A stretch of DNA of 64,000 nucleotides. Source: Haliclona indistincta (Eukaryota; Porifera; Demospongiae; Haplosclerida; Chalinidae). Position numbers and translations under genes: made by a program. Below are positions 21,936 through 32,595 of the stretch, piece by piece. The DNA lies in assembly GCA_964017065.1 (NCBI GenBank), contig OZ024786.1, positions 3,883,781 to 3,947,780 of the forward strand, written 5' to 3'. Below the pieces are notes generated by a model. That model had not been told where the DNA came from, searched no databases, and saw only the letters and a list, made by a program, of their open reading frames with translations. Within the stretch, counting starts at the first letter, position 1. Every line of letters begins with the position of its first letter.

Positions 21936-22594
21936 GGTGACGGGTAACAGTTCGCCTAATTGATATTCACAAATATGTTTTTATGCACTGTGCAAAATAT
22001 GAACACGCTAGAGCGCTGTGAAGGCCATCAATGAAGACGCTAAACACTGTTCTTTCTCTCTTGAGCTATATTCAACGCTGGGTACTACGTAACTCGGCGA
22101 CAGCAGGCACAATTGGAGAGATAGTAAACTGCAAAACGAGGTGCCACTTTTCGCGCGCGCTGTAATAGTGTCGCTACAGAGTCCATCGTCTACTGATGGG
22201 TTAGCATCCTCCGGAGGGCAGTAGGCTATTAACTTGGACGTCTGGGCGACTGGCTCTGAGTAAAATGCAAAATAGTCTTGAAACGCTCGCCATTTTACAG
22301 CCTTTTAACGACATTTCGACCCATAACTTACAAACAAACAAACTCTCAGCCAAGTTTATAGTCTGCTGCCCTCCGCCTACGATTGTACAACTGCATTAAC
22401 CTAGTTAAAGCGATTACTTGCTTACATTCTGGCTAAAATTTGGCACTTCGTTTTACAACTGCTTCCCAGATCACTACCATAGACTCTAACCGCGAATTGC
22501 CCACGCATGTGGGGCAGTTCGCGGTTAGAGTCTATGATTTGCGTGGGCACTGAGGGCGGTGGGATTTGCGTGGGCACAACTGTTACCCGTCACC
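21936..22594. mobile_element. 659-bp non-autonomous element with 17-bp terminal inverted repeats
   Basis: GGTGACGGGTAACAGTT (21936-21952) is matched exactly in reverse at 22578-22594. No open frame inside. Its right part contains a hairpin at about 22,483-22,537 (TAGACTCTAACCGCGAA with its reverse complement). A near copy of the tip, GGTGGCGGGTAACAGGTGTT, lies at about 47,912, so the family has at least one relative in the window. No clear target duplication. Confidence 0.75.
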
Positions 22595-23375
22595 TTAACA
22601 CATGATCGCTAATTCAAAGTAAGGTGCCTTCTGAGTCCATGACCTCTATAAGAACACTAGCCGTGTTAGCAATAGGTGAACGTGATTCACACTAGCATCT
22701 AAGACAGACAAGACCGTCCTCTCCATAATGACTGACAAACACAACCAACTGGATCAATGTGACAACTGACTTAATAATTATGTCAGTGCATTTATGTATG
22801 CATGTAGCCTGTGATGATTCTTGACAGTATTTTGACTAGTATTACGACTGATGTAGCAGAAAACTCGCACTGATGTATGTTTATTGTCAGAGATGGCGAG
22901 GCAAGACACAGACAGGTTTTACACCTAAGATCCTCAGACCCTTCAAATGTGCAAGTTAAAATTAGCAAACACAGTTACAACTTGCTAATCAACCGCTTGG
23001 ACGACTCGCGGCGAGCATTGCGTTAGCACATTCAAGCTATAAATTCTGAGGAACCTGCACGCTTAAGCAAACAAGAAAGAGAGGTGAGCCAACTCGTGCA
23101 CTATCATGTCAACTCAGTTCCACTGCAATGACCACTGAACCTCTTCTCATGTAAATGTAGATATCTGACATCATGAACTGCCTGTTCAAGTGTACGCATT
23201 GCTTCGCAAAAAAACTGGAGCTGGATGACGGTACCAAACGCTCGACCACTCTTCTTTTCATTTATTACTGTTTTCTGCTTGCATGTGTAGCTGAAGAGAG
23301 GCTGGAACCATCCAGGGCTGGCCATTTCTGTTGGGGCTGACCCGATGATCCGCCATCTCCGATCCACCCCGAGGG
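22595..23375. other. No confident gene
   Basis: Frames are short or overlap on both strands. A possible acceptor GCATGTGTAG at about 23,281-23,290 opens a frame reading LKRGWNHPGLAISVGADPM; it could be an upstream exon of the gene ending at 23,720, but the frames do not join cleanly. Confidence 0.3.
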
Positions 23376-23720
23376 GTGGCATGTACCGGAGGAGTTCAGG
23401 AACTCGACTCCCACCGACGAAGATGCGATGGATGGGATGTTGGAGTTCCTGAATTTCTCCGACATTTTCGGGCGGCGGTTCCAAAGCACAAGAGACCACC
23501 AATTCTCGAGGATGGCAAAGTTATTTGGGACCCACCTCCACCACCTCCATGCGCCCAAGGAATTGTAAGCTACTAGCTACTACAATTATGTATCCATAAG
23601 CTCTGTCTTGCTGCAGGATCCTGATCTTTCATTAAAGCAGAGAAAGAGGGAGATGGAAGAAGAGGCAGACAAGGATTCTGGTGAGCCGCCTGAAAGCAAA
23701 AAAAGGAATAAACTATTATA
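23376..23720 (+). CDS. 3' exons of an unrecognised gene with a proline run and basic tail
   Basis: The frame to 23,563 encodes VPKHKRPPILEDGKVIWDPP followed by more prolines and CAQGI. A donor (GTAAGC) and an acceptor (TTGCTGCAG at about 23,616) join in frame to DPDLSLKQRKREMEEEADKD, then ESKKRNKLL and a stop at 23,720. The tail looks like a nuclear-localisation-type basic end. The upstream start is not resolved: a TGA lies 30 bases before the GTG at 23,376. Minus-strand frames over the same bases are also open, so the coding strand rests on the splice join. Confidence 0.4.
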
Positions 23721-24249
23721 GCTCATCATTTTACATAACATGATAATTATATTATTACAAAAAGGTCAATTGAAACATGTGACTCCTTAATCTATGAATA
23801 ATAATTAAGCGCTAAAGGTCGTACGAAAATGGCAGCACCATGTGAGTGAGCTTGGTATAAATCTGTGGTTTTGAGATTTGTTATTATCGTAAGCAGCAAC
23901 TGGAGTGTATGCCCGGAACACCTACACCGTCCTCCATCAACACATGGACGACTATACAGATAGTCTGGAGGATGCATATCATGCCAGAATGGTAAGCTGA
24001 GAGAATTCTAAAAAAGCACATTAAACTCAATTCGGAATCCATCCCTCCACTGTTCCTCGTGTTCTTCATACGATAACAAGTCTATATATGTCCATAAGTC
24101 TATATTGTTATCATGTAAAACACAAACATTTTAGCTGATCGCCAAGCTTTCTACAGTAACTCACCAGAGGCAAAAAAAACTTGCTTCTAGTGACAGCTAA
24201 AAAATTGTGAAAGTATATTAAAAGAGCTGCTTGTGCCATAATTCAGATA
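23721..24249. other. No gene seen
   Basis: AT-rich spacer with short minus-strand frames lacking any family pattern. Confidence 0.35.
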
Positions 24250-24405
24250 AGAAAAAGCAAGCTGCTCGAACCTGCTCGAAAGCAAACTATTCAGTGAATG
24301 CGGACAAAAAGAAACAAGCTGCTCGAGCTTGGTTAAAAAGCAAACATCTCACTGAATGCAGACAAAAGGAAGCAAGCTGTTGGTCTAAAGCCAACTATTA
24401 ATTTA
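24250..24405 (+). repeat. About 61-bp tandem repeat, 2.5 copies, with KKKQAAR-coding flavour
   Basis: AAGCAAGCTGCTCGA... ACTGAATGCGGACAAAA-type units occur at about 24,256, 24,314 and 24,371. One frame reads ADKKKQAARAWLKSKHLTEC. KK-x-AAR repeats of about 20 residues precede helicase-type mobile proteins in sponges; this looks like a decayed piece of such an array. Confidence 0.45.
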
Positions 24406-24713
24406 GTCAATGCTCACCAAAAAAAGCTTAAAGAGATCGCTATAATGCAAACCCACTTGAATACCTGTACCAGTCTTGAGCTGTACATAAAGTATGCTTC
24501 TACAATCTTGTGTGTAGACTCTACACATGGTACACATCAATAGCATTTTAAACTGATCACTATCATTGTACCAGATGAACAAGCAATCAATTCTAATTGT
24601 ATCATCAATATTAAGTTGCGAGGAACATGAAGAGCTGATAGAGCAATTTGAGAGTATGAAAAAGAACATGATGCATATCATTTGGAGTTTATACCAGGAG
24701 ATGATCCGGAAAC

Positions 24714-25170
24714 GAGCTAACTTATAATTCTTCGAACTTTCCAATGAGACTGCATCTGTTAATTGTTTTGCCTTCTTACTGGAGCTAGGTAGCTTTGTTA
24801 TAAAGGCATTTTCAATTTTACCCAGACTAGAACCTGTGTCATCATTCTCTCTGTCACGTGTGTTCCTGTCGTTCGAGAGACCAGAAGTACGATATATGGA
24901 AAGGTGTTTTGACTTAAGGTGGTTTCCAAGATTCGTGGTATTCCCACAGTATTTCAGTTCTCTCTTGTTGCAACTGGCAATTGCACAGTAAACCTGTGAA
25001 ACAACAGCGTCATAACTACGACTCACGTACGATGACCAAACAAACTCACGTGACTATGATCGCTGATTACTCCATCCTTGTGTTTAAAACCGAAAAACTT
25101 CCACACTTTACTAGTCGCGTTCTTGAGAGGAAGTAAATCAGCGTCCTTCAGGTAGTTAGGCTCGCTCATG
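24714..25170 (-). pseudogene. BED zinc finger, 5' exons of a hAT-type gene
   Basis: Exon 1 runs from ATG 25170 to 25051 (MSEPNYLKDADLLPLKNATS ... FFGFKHKDGVI). The intron is 57 bases (GTGAGT ... TTTCACAG). Exon 2 from 24993 encodes CAIASCNKRELKYCGNTTNL then GNHLKSKH, the cysteine-histidine BED finger of hAT transposases and ZBED genes. An acidic/serine linker (DDTGSSLGKIENAF) follows, then the frame fades near 24,714 without the catalytic domain. Upstream, at 25,300-25,392, the sequence ends in a hAT-like tip (reverse strand TAGTGCTGTGCGATTACATC). So the 5' end of a hAT copy is intact and the body is lost. Confidence 0.65.
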
Positions 25171-25299
25171 GCAGATGATCGATGGCAGGTAGCTTGTATA
25201 AGAAGCTCTAGCAATCGTTTTCTGCACGTTTTAGATCACGTGATAAAGTTCGCGTGCACAGTAAACAACTAGCCGGCAGCGCGCGCCGCGTGCACGTGG

Positions 25300-25392
25300 A
25301 CAATCGATTAAGCTATTTTCGTTCGATTTTGTATCGAGTGTAGAGAAATAATCGATTAATCGGTAACAACGATGTAATCGCACAGCACTACT
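25300..25392 (-). mobile_element. hAT-like 5' terminus with ATCGATT/ATCG words
   Basis: On the minus strand the sequence begins TAGTGCTGTGCGATTACATC and continues with CGATTAATCGATTATT, typical of hAT ends. It lies about 220 bp upstream of the BED exon start, in the expected orientation. The 3' partner is not seen. Confidence 0.4.
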
Positions 25393-25873
25393 GTAAGTGT
25401 AGCCAACTTTTCCCTCAAATGGCTCAAATGATTTTATAATAGGTCACATCAATCTAAAAGATACGCAGAAAATAGCAAAATCAAAATCTTACTGGGCTGC
25501 TTTAGAAAAATACAAAAAAAGTTATGGCATTACTAGGCAAACAATACATTGTTTGGGTTTGCACATGATATACTTACAATAATTTATCTACAAAATACAG
25601 GTGTGGGTACTAGGAGACAGCCACAAAGGCTTCTTCTAGAAATTCCAGGCTCATTCGGCCTTTACTCAAACACTAACCAGTGAGAGAATGGACGATTTTT
25701 ATTCAAATTTTGATTTTCAATTACCAACTACCCCTTCAACAGGCGCAACTGCTCCCAAGGAGACTGAACAGATTGCAAATCAGCATTTAGGGTGCAAATT
25801 GTAGGTGACAACAGTGAATAATAGTATCATTCAAGTATAATTCCTTATTTATATTAATCACGTTATTACTTAG
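25393..25873. other. No gene seen
   Basis: Spacer between the hAT tip and the DUF6589 piece. The fragment around 25,690-25,760 (MDDFYSNFDF, then TTPSTGATAPKETEQIANQH in one frame) could be coding but is unplaced. Confidence 0.3.
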
Positions 25874-26157
25874 GTACCTCTAGGAGTACTTGACAAGAAT
25901 GAGAACAAAGGTGATGACATGGTGGAGATTATGACTCATTTGAGGAAGTACACTCTAATAGTTGTATTATGAAGAGGTACAAGTAGGTGGAGAAACCAGT
26001 GTCATCGAGCGAGCTAGTGTTTTTCCAATTCTATTTGGCGGAGATCAGCATACAGCAGCCAGAGGAGCAAAGAAGGCAAAGATCAACTCGTATTACTCAG
26101 TGACTCAACTTGATGGCCTAATTCCCCGCGCTGAAGATTGGCATACTAATTTATAGG
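25874..26157 (+). pseudogene. DUF6589-type protein, N-terminal/central fragment
   Basis: After the acceptor TTACTTAG the frame reads VPLGVLDKNENKGDDMVEIM then THLRKYT. After a one-base shift it continues YYEEVQVGG, FPILFGGDQHTAARGAKKAK and LDGLIPRAEDWHTNL. FGGDQ-T-A-RG-A and LIP-x-x-EDWH are the hallmark motifs of the DUF6589 group. It is complementary to the C-terminal piece at 6.1-7.3 kb, but 18 kb away, so they are from separate decayed copies of related elements. Confidence 0.65.
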
Positions 26158-26474
26158 ATGTTTCTTTTTGAAACTTCGGAAAAAAATTCAAAGCAGTTAT
26201 GCGTTAAACAAATGTTGCGATGCAAGAACTGACATTTTAAACTGCGTTCAAGATGACATTAGCAATGGAGACAGCTGCTAGAGATACACATACATGCTCG
26301 GCGCTTCAGCAGCAGTAACCACACGTGGAAGAGGAGAATTTGAAAGTACAGGTCATTACATCTACTGCCTCTAGCGTCATTATGATATGTCATTATGCAC
26401 CAATGTCACCTTCATACACTAATGTGTTTAATTTCCTATAGATATGGGCCAATGAGGGATTTGTGATTCTGTAA

Positions 26475-26774
<300 letters not shown>

Positions 26775-27444
26775 TCCTCTACTGAGCTGTATTGCTGTAT
26801 AGCTGTATAGACAGGATATGCCAGAAGGTACGCCTTAGGCTCTTAACTCTGCTATCAAATGCACCATGGGAGCAAGGCATTCAAAAAGGGATTTTATTAA
26901 GAGATTGCCTTCATCATCATCAGAAGCTGCTAGTTGGAAAAAGGTAAATATTTGTATGCAGCTCCTACAGGCATTATTGTTAAGCTCTCACAAGATAATG
27001 AGACGAAAGAATGCTGAACAAAAGCGTTGTCTGCTTATTCCATTGACAATGTTTTCTGACACACGTCAGAGATACCTTGTAGAAGGTATAATTGTGATAC
27101 GAATATAGTGCTATTATTATCATGTAATAATTATTATGGGTGATAATATCCCCGGTAAACATGATGGATGATTCGTAGCACTATTATGCCAGTCGTACAT
27201 TGTCTCCTGCGGAACAGTGCACTCACAGACCGAGCAAAAAGCACTTGTGATTGTGGGAGAAAGAAAGTTCATGTGTATCTGTTTCGGTAGTGTGTGTGTA
27301 CATACCTTAAGGCCGAAAGCACTGAGCTAGGCTCTTAGTACTGGAAACTTATCAAATAGTCTTGGTCAGTCAATGACGCCAACTTGTATCTAAAAGAAAA
27401 CTAATAGAGTGAATAAATGTAGGTAGGAGTGAGTGAGTGCTTTA
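26775..27444. other. No confident gene
   Basis: A short frame 26,866-26,943 (MGARHSKRDFIKRLPSSSSE) ends at a plausible donor (AAAAAGGTAAAT), but no partner exon was found. The rest is AT-rich spacer. Confidence 0.3.
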
Positions 27445-28063
27445 GGTTACTGGTGAAACCAAGAGTTTATAATGAACAGAGAGTATCGCACTCCAATAGG
27501 TCCCGTACGGAGACTCTCGGGAAAGTTAACGTGACCAGAACACGAGCAAAATGACGTTTACAATGACGTTTACACAATCAAAAATTCATAACGTGATGCA
27601 ATAGTCCAATGGCACATCCTTCCCGCACTCATGGATAGCTCTAGTTTACCAGCAATATACATGTACTACTCAACAGAGGGAGTCGGACCTTTGCGACAAT
27701 AGATGAGTCTCTCAAGAGTGCATGCACAGTGAATCTGGGAAAATTGTGCCGAAAATGAAGAGCCAAGAGATCGAGAAGGAACAAGCAGCTTACAATAAGA
27801 CTTTGCTAACCATGTTGAAACATTTTGTCCTGTCAATACTACTGTAGACAAAGTCTCCAAGCAAAATCAGCTGTTATAGTTGTCTGTGTGGTTCTGTAGT
27901 AGACAAATTTGCTTGCTGCTATCATTCAAAAAGGCGTGGTTCAAAACAAACAATGTCATAATGCGTAATTTGCTTGCGTTCTGGTCACGTTACTCTCCTG
28001 AGAGTCACCGTACAGGGTATGATACTCTCTGTTCATTATAAACTCTTGGTGACACCAGTAACC
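27445..28063. mobile_element. 619-bp element with about 110-bp terminal inverted repeats
   Basis: The left end GGTTACTGGTG followed by ACCAAGAGTTTATAATGAAC is matched in reverse by the right end, which closes with CACCAGTAACC at 28063. Similarity continues inward for about 110 bases (AACGTGACCAGAAC on both arms) at roughly 85-90 percent by eye. There is no internal coding frame. Flanks TGCTTTA and TGCCATTA could be a decayed target duplication. Confidence 0.75.
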
Positions 28064-28181
28064 TGCCATTACAAAATTTTGCACAAAAGGACCCGCACAA
28101 TAGAGGGTTTTCACGGCGTTTTGTAATCGTAAATTACCTGGTTTATACTCATTACGGCGGCCATTTTGTTGAATTGAGCTT

Positions 28182-29713
28182 GTGTGGTCTGCGGTTACTA
28201 GTATAAGTAAACTCAGCGAATATGCTGTCAAACTTCCGGAAAACTCTAAGAGGCGGTACCAGCAGAAAACTAGTCATGTCGGCTTAGATCCATTTGCTCT
28301 ATTTGAAAGTCAGGCGGCTGCAAGCGCCAAGCCTGGGACTCTACCACCTGTCGATGGCAGTGATGGTCTTGCAAACTAGCTTCGTCACAGCCAAGCAGTT
28401 CAAGGCTCATAAGTCAATGGAGGCCTATAATCAGTTTGTGTAAAGGACGTTCGTTCATGGAGTGCAGCTAGCAAGTGCATTGTGACTGGAAAGGTAACTT
28501 AGATCGATTATGTATAGCTGCATGCAGGCTTGCACACAGGCATGTACATTGGCTTGTACAATGTAAAGTGTAGCCATGAATCAAATTATCATTTGCCTTT
28601 AGGTACGTCAGTAACGTCACTCACAAAGATGCCGTGAGCCTCCTGTCAGTTGTTGGATCATTTTAGAAGTCACAGGAGAGGTATGCTGTGGGTACTGTAC
28701 TTGTATGGCTGGTCTGGGAGAAGTGTGCTCGCATATTTCAGCAGTGCTGTTCTACTTGGAAACATCGTCTTGGGTGACCACATGTACACAAGAAAGTGTC
28801 AATGGGTAATTCCTAAATTCCAGAAGGAAATTCCGTATGCTCTGGTTCAAGAATTGGATTTTACATCAGCACAGGCTAAGAAAAAGAAAATCAATGAAGC
28901 TATTCAAGATGAGAACGAAGTACCCAATACGAACCAGGGTAGTGCCGGACACGCTTGTAGTACTGATGTGCATGACCTTTTGCTAGTTCCCGACCGGCTG
29001 AAGTCAAACTAAGGTCATTCTTTGATAAAATAAGCCGGTACAAGTCCAAACCAGCAATTCTGTCACTCATACCTGAATGCCAGGACAGATACATTTCAAA
29101 GTCGTCACTGCCCTCTTTCCCCATTTGTTTACATGATCTTTATGATCAGTCACTTGCTCTAGCCAACTATCCCGACCTAGTTCAGAAGAGTGAAAGTGTG
29201 CACGTAGAGGTAACTGAAGAGATGGTACGCAATGTAGAAGAAGCAACCAGGAAGCAAAGCAAATCGATATTGTGGTTTCACTATCGGGCTTGAAGAGTCA
29301 CAGCATCAAAGATGAAGCAAGTATGCAGGACTTCTGAGGAAATGCCATAAAAGAGATCTGTTATCCCGAGGCATTTAAGTTCACCAGCAAAGCTACCAGC
29401 TGGGGGTGTGATCACGTAAGTGTAGCATGTCAACAATACTTTGAGCAGGTGAAGGTCCATCAGACTAACTTCACTGTGTCAAGCAGTGGGTTGGTACTCA
29501 ATCCTAAATGGCCACACTTAGGGGCATCACCTAATGGTATTGTCAATCGTTCATGCTGTGGAAGAGGTGTTTTGGAGGGAAATGCACCTACTCCCATCGA
29601 TACAACTCTGTTTATGACATTGCTAGAGATAGTTCTTCTTGTCTGCTGGTTTCTGAAAATGATGCCTGTCCTCATTTGGACCACAATCATGCATACTACT
29701 ATCAAGTACAGGC
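28182..29713 (+). pseudogene. SWIM zinc finger + YqaJ-type nuclease gene, decayed
   Basis: Pieces lie in order but in different frames. AVKLPENSKRRYQQK and GLDPFALFESQA come first (28,210-28,320). Next, 28,480-28,760 reads CIVTGK, then after an intron-like gap VRHSQRCREPPVSCW, then CCGYCTCMAGLGEVCSHISA, a SWIM CxC...CxH finger. Downstream, WFHYRA, stop, RVTASK (TGA at 29,291) marks the start of a YqaJ exonuclease fold. ASPNGIVNRSCCGRGVLE holds its catalytic-site region, and HAYYYQVQ (another frame) its end. YqaJ nucleases resect DNA ends in phages and were captured by animal mobile elements. Stops and shifts disable this copy, and a foldback element cuts it at 29,714. Confidence 0.65.
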
Positions 29714-30053
29714 ACATTTTCGAGGGCATGATGGATCCTTTTTTTGATATTTTGCTCGAGTCGTGAGTTATTGTCGGTAAAGTGAAGTAAATATCGTAGG
29801 GCTGGTATTTTTCACGGTACAAATATAAATTTTAGCAGCACCTAAATTTCACGATTTTAACGAGTACAATACAAATTTGCATTGAGTATTTAAACTTTAC
29901 GTGTTTAATTTTCTCGAATTACACCGCTCGTGAAATATAAATGCGCATGAAAAATACCAACTCTACGGTACACAGTGGCTTCCTTGTTTTCGACGATAAC
30001 TCACGACTCGAGCAAAATATCGAAAAAAGGATCCATCATGCCCTCGAAAATGT
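29714..30053. mobile_element. 340-bp foldback element with about 60-bp arms
   Basis: The left arm, starting ACATTTTCGAGGGCATGATG and running to about 29,776, is the reverse complement of about 29,990-30,053 with one or two changes. The centre is AT-rich. It interrupts the YqaJ frame just after YYYQVQ, so it inserted later. No coding frame inside. Confidence 0.7.
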
Positions 30054-30336
30054 CCCTGGCTTGATGCAGAACGCTTCTTACACACTAGCTAGTACTGCAT
30101 GTCAAGAAATCGTTGTTTGAAAATTGTTGCAGCATCGTGTGTAAGTTGTGTGCTTCGCGCTTTGCAGATTTCGTTGAGAGTCGCTGGCCGTGTAGGAACG
30201 CATGTTGTGATGCTGCAAAGCAAGTTCTGTGTTGCATGTTTCTTTCTGTCTGAAGTTTCAGACAAAAGAAGTTTGCTCATTAATATTCATGACGAACGGG
30301 GACCTGCCACCTTAACGCTATCTATCCTTTTATTCG

Positions 30337-31073
30337 TCTGCTCACTCTTGTACTACTTTACATATTCAAATGCCGTACAGATGCAAACAAGCACAAATAC
30401 AAACACAAGAGCTCAATGTCACCAGATTTTTTTACGGTTGCCGGCATCAGCACAATAGAGCTCGTGAACTGAGAAATACGGAAATATATGGGAAGTAGCA
30501 GCCTACATCTCGATTGGAGCTTCTATGGGGATCTTCAGACTCGCGCAAATGTTTCCTTATTGCGTCAAGTATATTATGCTGGACAGAGCTAAAAGCTAGT
30601 GCTATGCATAGTTAGCAGGTACCAAATGCTGTATCTGAGCGTAAGTGTTCAGCCTTTTGTGTATCGTCAATACTAAATGTATTATGGATTGTATTACGGA
30701 TTTCACGCCAAAATTGACGTGACGTCAACGCTCCGCCTACTGCAACCCCTCTATACAGCATCATTAACATGGCATATTAACCGAAGCTGTTAGCACGATA
30801 AAACGTTTCACAAACTAGAGTTCTAATGAACACATACCCGTGCGCACCACGTTAGTATTGCTACAATAAGTGCTGGAGGTTGGGCAATAACACACCCACA
30901 ATGCTCTTACAATTACTAGGACCTTCAGGTATTAGAAAGCCATCGATTATCCGCTCGAGCAAGACTATTCAGCACTGAAAGTGTCTTCACAGGGCGATAA
31001 ATTCAGTGAACAAACAACTGATAGTGTTTTGGTGCTGATTTTAGAGCACTGTAAGATGCATAACAGGCGCACT
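30337..31073 (+). repeat. Direct repeat A (partner at 31,862)
   Basis: From GTCTGCTCACTCTTGTACTA to about GCATAACA this segment matches 31,862-32,595 with small indels and substitutions. The two copies are about 1,525 bp apart and flank about 790 bp containing a hairpin MITE and an inverted-repeat arm. Such direct repeats could be long terminal repeats (the shared part starts near TG and ends near CA), but no internal retroelement gene is present. Confidence 0.75.
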
Positions 31074-31307
31074 TTTTGACGACACACATAATACGCACAC
31101 AGACGAAAGCAACGCATAACCCTCCCGCATACTGCGCACGGGTAACAAATTAAACTCACCTTGTGTACCGAAGTTAGGCTCATGGCTGAGCCATGCATAG
31201 TAGATAGTAACCACGCGCCATTTTCATTCTAGATCACGTGCGCTTGCATATATGCCACACCTTGCCAACGCTCCTTAACAACAGCGCGGCCCGCGCTTCA
31301 CGCGCTG

Positions 31308-31441
31308 TAGCCTCGTACCCAGGCCCAACCCCTTTTTTGAAGGGGAATTGGGGAAGGGGAAGGGGAACATGTTACCCTTCCCCTTTTTAGAAGGGGAACA
31401 TTCCCCTTCTAAAAAGGGGGTTGGGCCTGGGTACGAGGCTA
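31308..31441. mobile_element. 134-bp hairpin MITE with 9-bp target duplication
   Basis: The element begins TAGCCTCGTACCCAGG and ends with its reverse complement; the arms include GGGTTGGGCC and AAGGGGAA words. It is flanked on both sides by CACGCGCTG (31,299-31,307 and 31,442-31,450), a clear 9-bp (or 8-bp, counting the shared outer base) target duplication. Size, tip and duplication fit a hAT- or Mutator-mobilised MITE. Copy 2 is at 48,555-48,688. Confidence 0.85.
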
Positions 31442-31460
31442 CACGCGCTGAGGCCTATGG

Positions 31461-31616
31461 CGGTACACCTCCTGCTAACACCATCTAGCAACTGCGCGGC
31501 CCGCGCCAAACATTAGTTTAGCAACGCCCAAAATGGCGACTACACCGATAAAAAGAATTAAGTTTTACTCGAAATTTTTCTATGGGACACCCCATTTTTA
31601 AGGTGAATACGACATC
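31461..31616. repeat. Inverted-repeat arm, left (partner 40,926-41,069)
   Basis: CGGTACACCTCCTGCTAACA through GGTGAATACGACATC matches the reverse complement of 40,926-41,069 over about 145 bases with a few small indels. The pair could be long terminal inverted repeats of a 9.6-kb element, which would suit the Mutator-like transposase between them, or two copies of one repeat in opposite orientation. No matching target duplication is seen at the outer edges. Confidence 0.7.
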
Positions 31617-31679
31617 ATCATTTGCAGTTCTTTCCAAAAATGACAAAAAATAAGAAAAGTGGTGATCAACATCTGGGGG

Positions 31680-31858
31680 CTTAATAAACTTCAAGTACTT
31701 GCAAGTACATTAAGTATTCAAGTACATTGGTATAGTATTTAAGTACAAGTACAAGTACATCCATAAAACTGATTATAGGACTTAAGTATAAGTACAAGTA
31801 TGGCAAAATTGTACTTAAGTGTACTTAAGTACAAGTACCAATGTACTTGGCCCCAACC
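31680..31858. repeat. AAGTACAAGTA-rich repeat
   Basis: Dense AAGTAC/GTACTT words, many palindromic, with ends (TACCAATGTACTTGG and its reverse near 31,712) forming an imperfect hairpin. AAGTACAAGTAC-type sequence is a known feature of some hAT-derived repeats in animals. Its right edge abuts repeat B. Confidence 0.55.
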
Positions 31859-31861
31859 CTG

Positions 31862-32595
31862 GTCTGCTCACTCTTGTACTACTTTACATATTCAAATGCC
31901 GTACAGATGCAAACAAGCACAAATACAAACACAAGAGCTCGATGTCACCAGATTGTTTACGGTTGCCGGCATCAGCACAATAGAGCTCGTGAACTGAGAA
32001 ATACGGAAATATATGGGAAGTAGCAGCCTACATCTCGATTGGAACTTCTATGGGGATCTTCGGACTCGCGCAAATGTTTCCTTATTGCATCAAGTATATG
32101 CTGGACAGAGCTAAAAGCTAGCCCTATGCATAGTTAGCAGGTACCAAATGTTGTATCTGAGCGTGAGCATTCAGCCTTTTGTGTATCGTCAATACTAAAT
32201 GTATTACGGATTTAATCCAAATGGCTGTCAAAAACGACATGACGTCAACGCTCCGCCTACTGCAACCCCTCTATACAGCATCATTAACATGGCATATTAA
32301 CAGAAGCTGTTTGGCACGATAAAACGTTTCACAAACTAGAGTTCTAATGAACACATACCCGTGCGCACCACGTTAGTATTGCTATAATAAGTGCTGGAGG
32401 TTGGGCAATAAACACACCCACAATGCTGTAAAGTAGGACCTTCAGGTATTAGAAAGCCATCGATTATCCGCTCGAGCAAGACTATCCAGCACTGAAAGTG
32501 TCTTCACAGGGCGATAAATTCAGTGAACAAACAACTGATAGTGTTTTGGTGCTGATTTTCGAGCAGTAACATGCATAACATAACAATGGCACTTT
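31862..32595 (+). repeat. Direct repeat B (partner at 30,337)
   Basis: Diverged copy of repeat A: same order of words, several substitutions and small indels (for example ACGGATTTAATCCAAATGG against ACGGATTTCACGCC). It ends near CATAACA. Clearly older than the 17-kb duplication, because both A and B patterns differ from each other while the 17-kb copies do not. Copy at 49,109-49,842. Confidence 0.75.

Noticed and set aside
6120..26157. One large DUF6589 element spanning both fragments
   Set aside because: The C-terminal piece lies upstream of the N-terminal piece on the same strand, with an intact kinase gene and other elements between, so they are separate remnants.
30337..32595. LTR retrotransposon made of repeats A and B
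   Set aside because: Only about 790 bp lie between them, with no gag, polymerase, primer site or polypurine tract recognised, and the edges are not clean; kept only as direct repeats.
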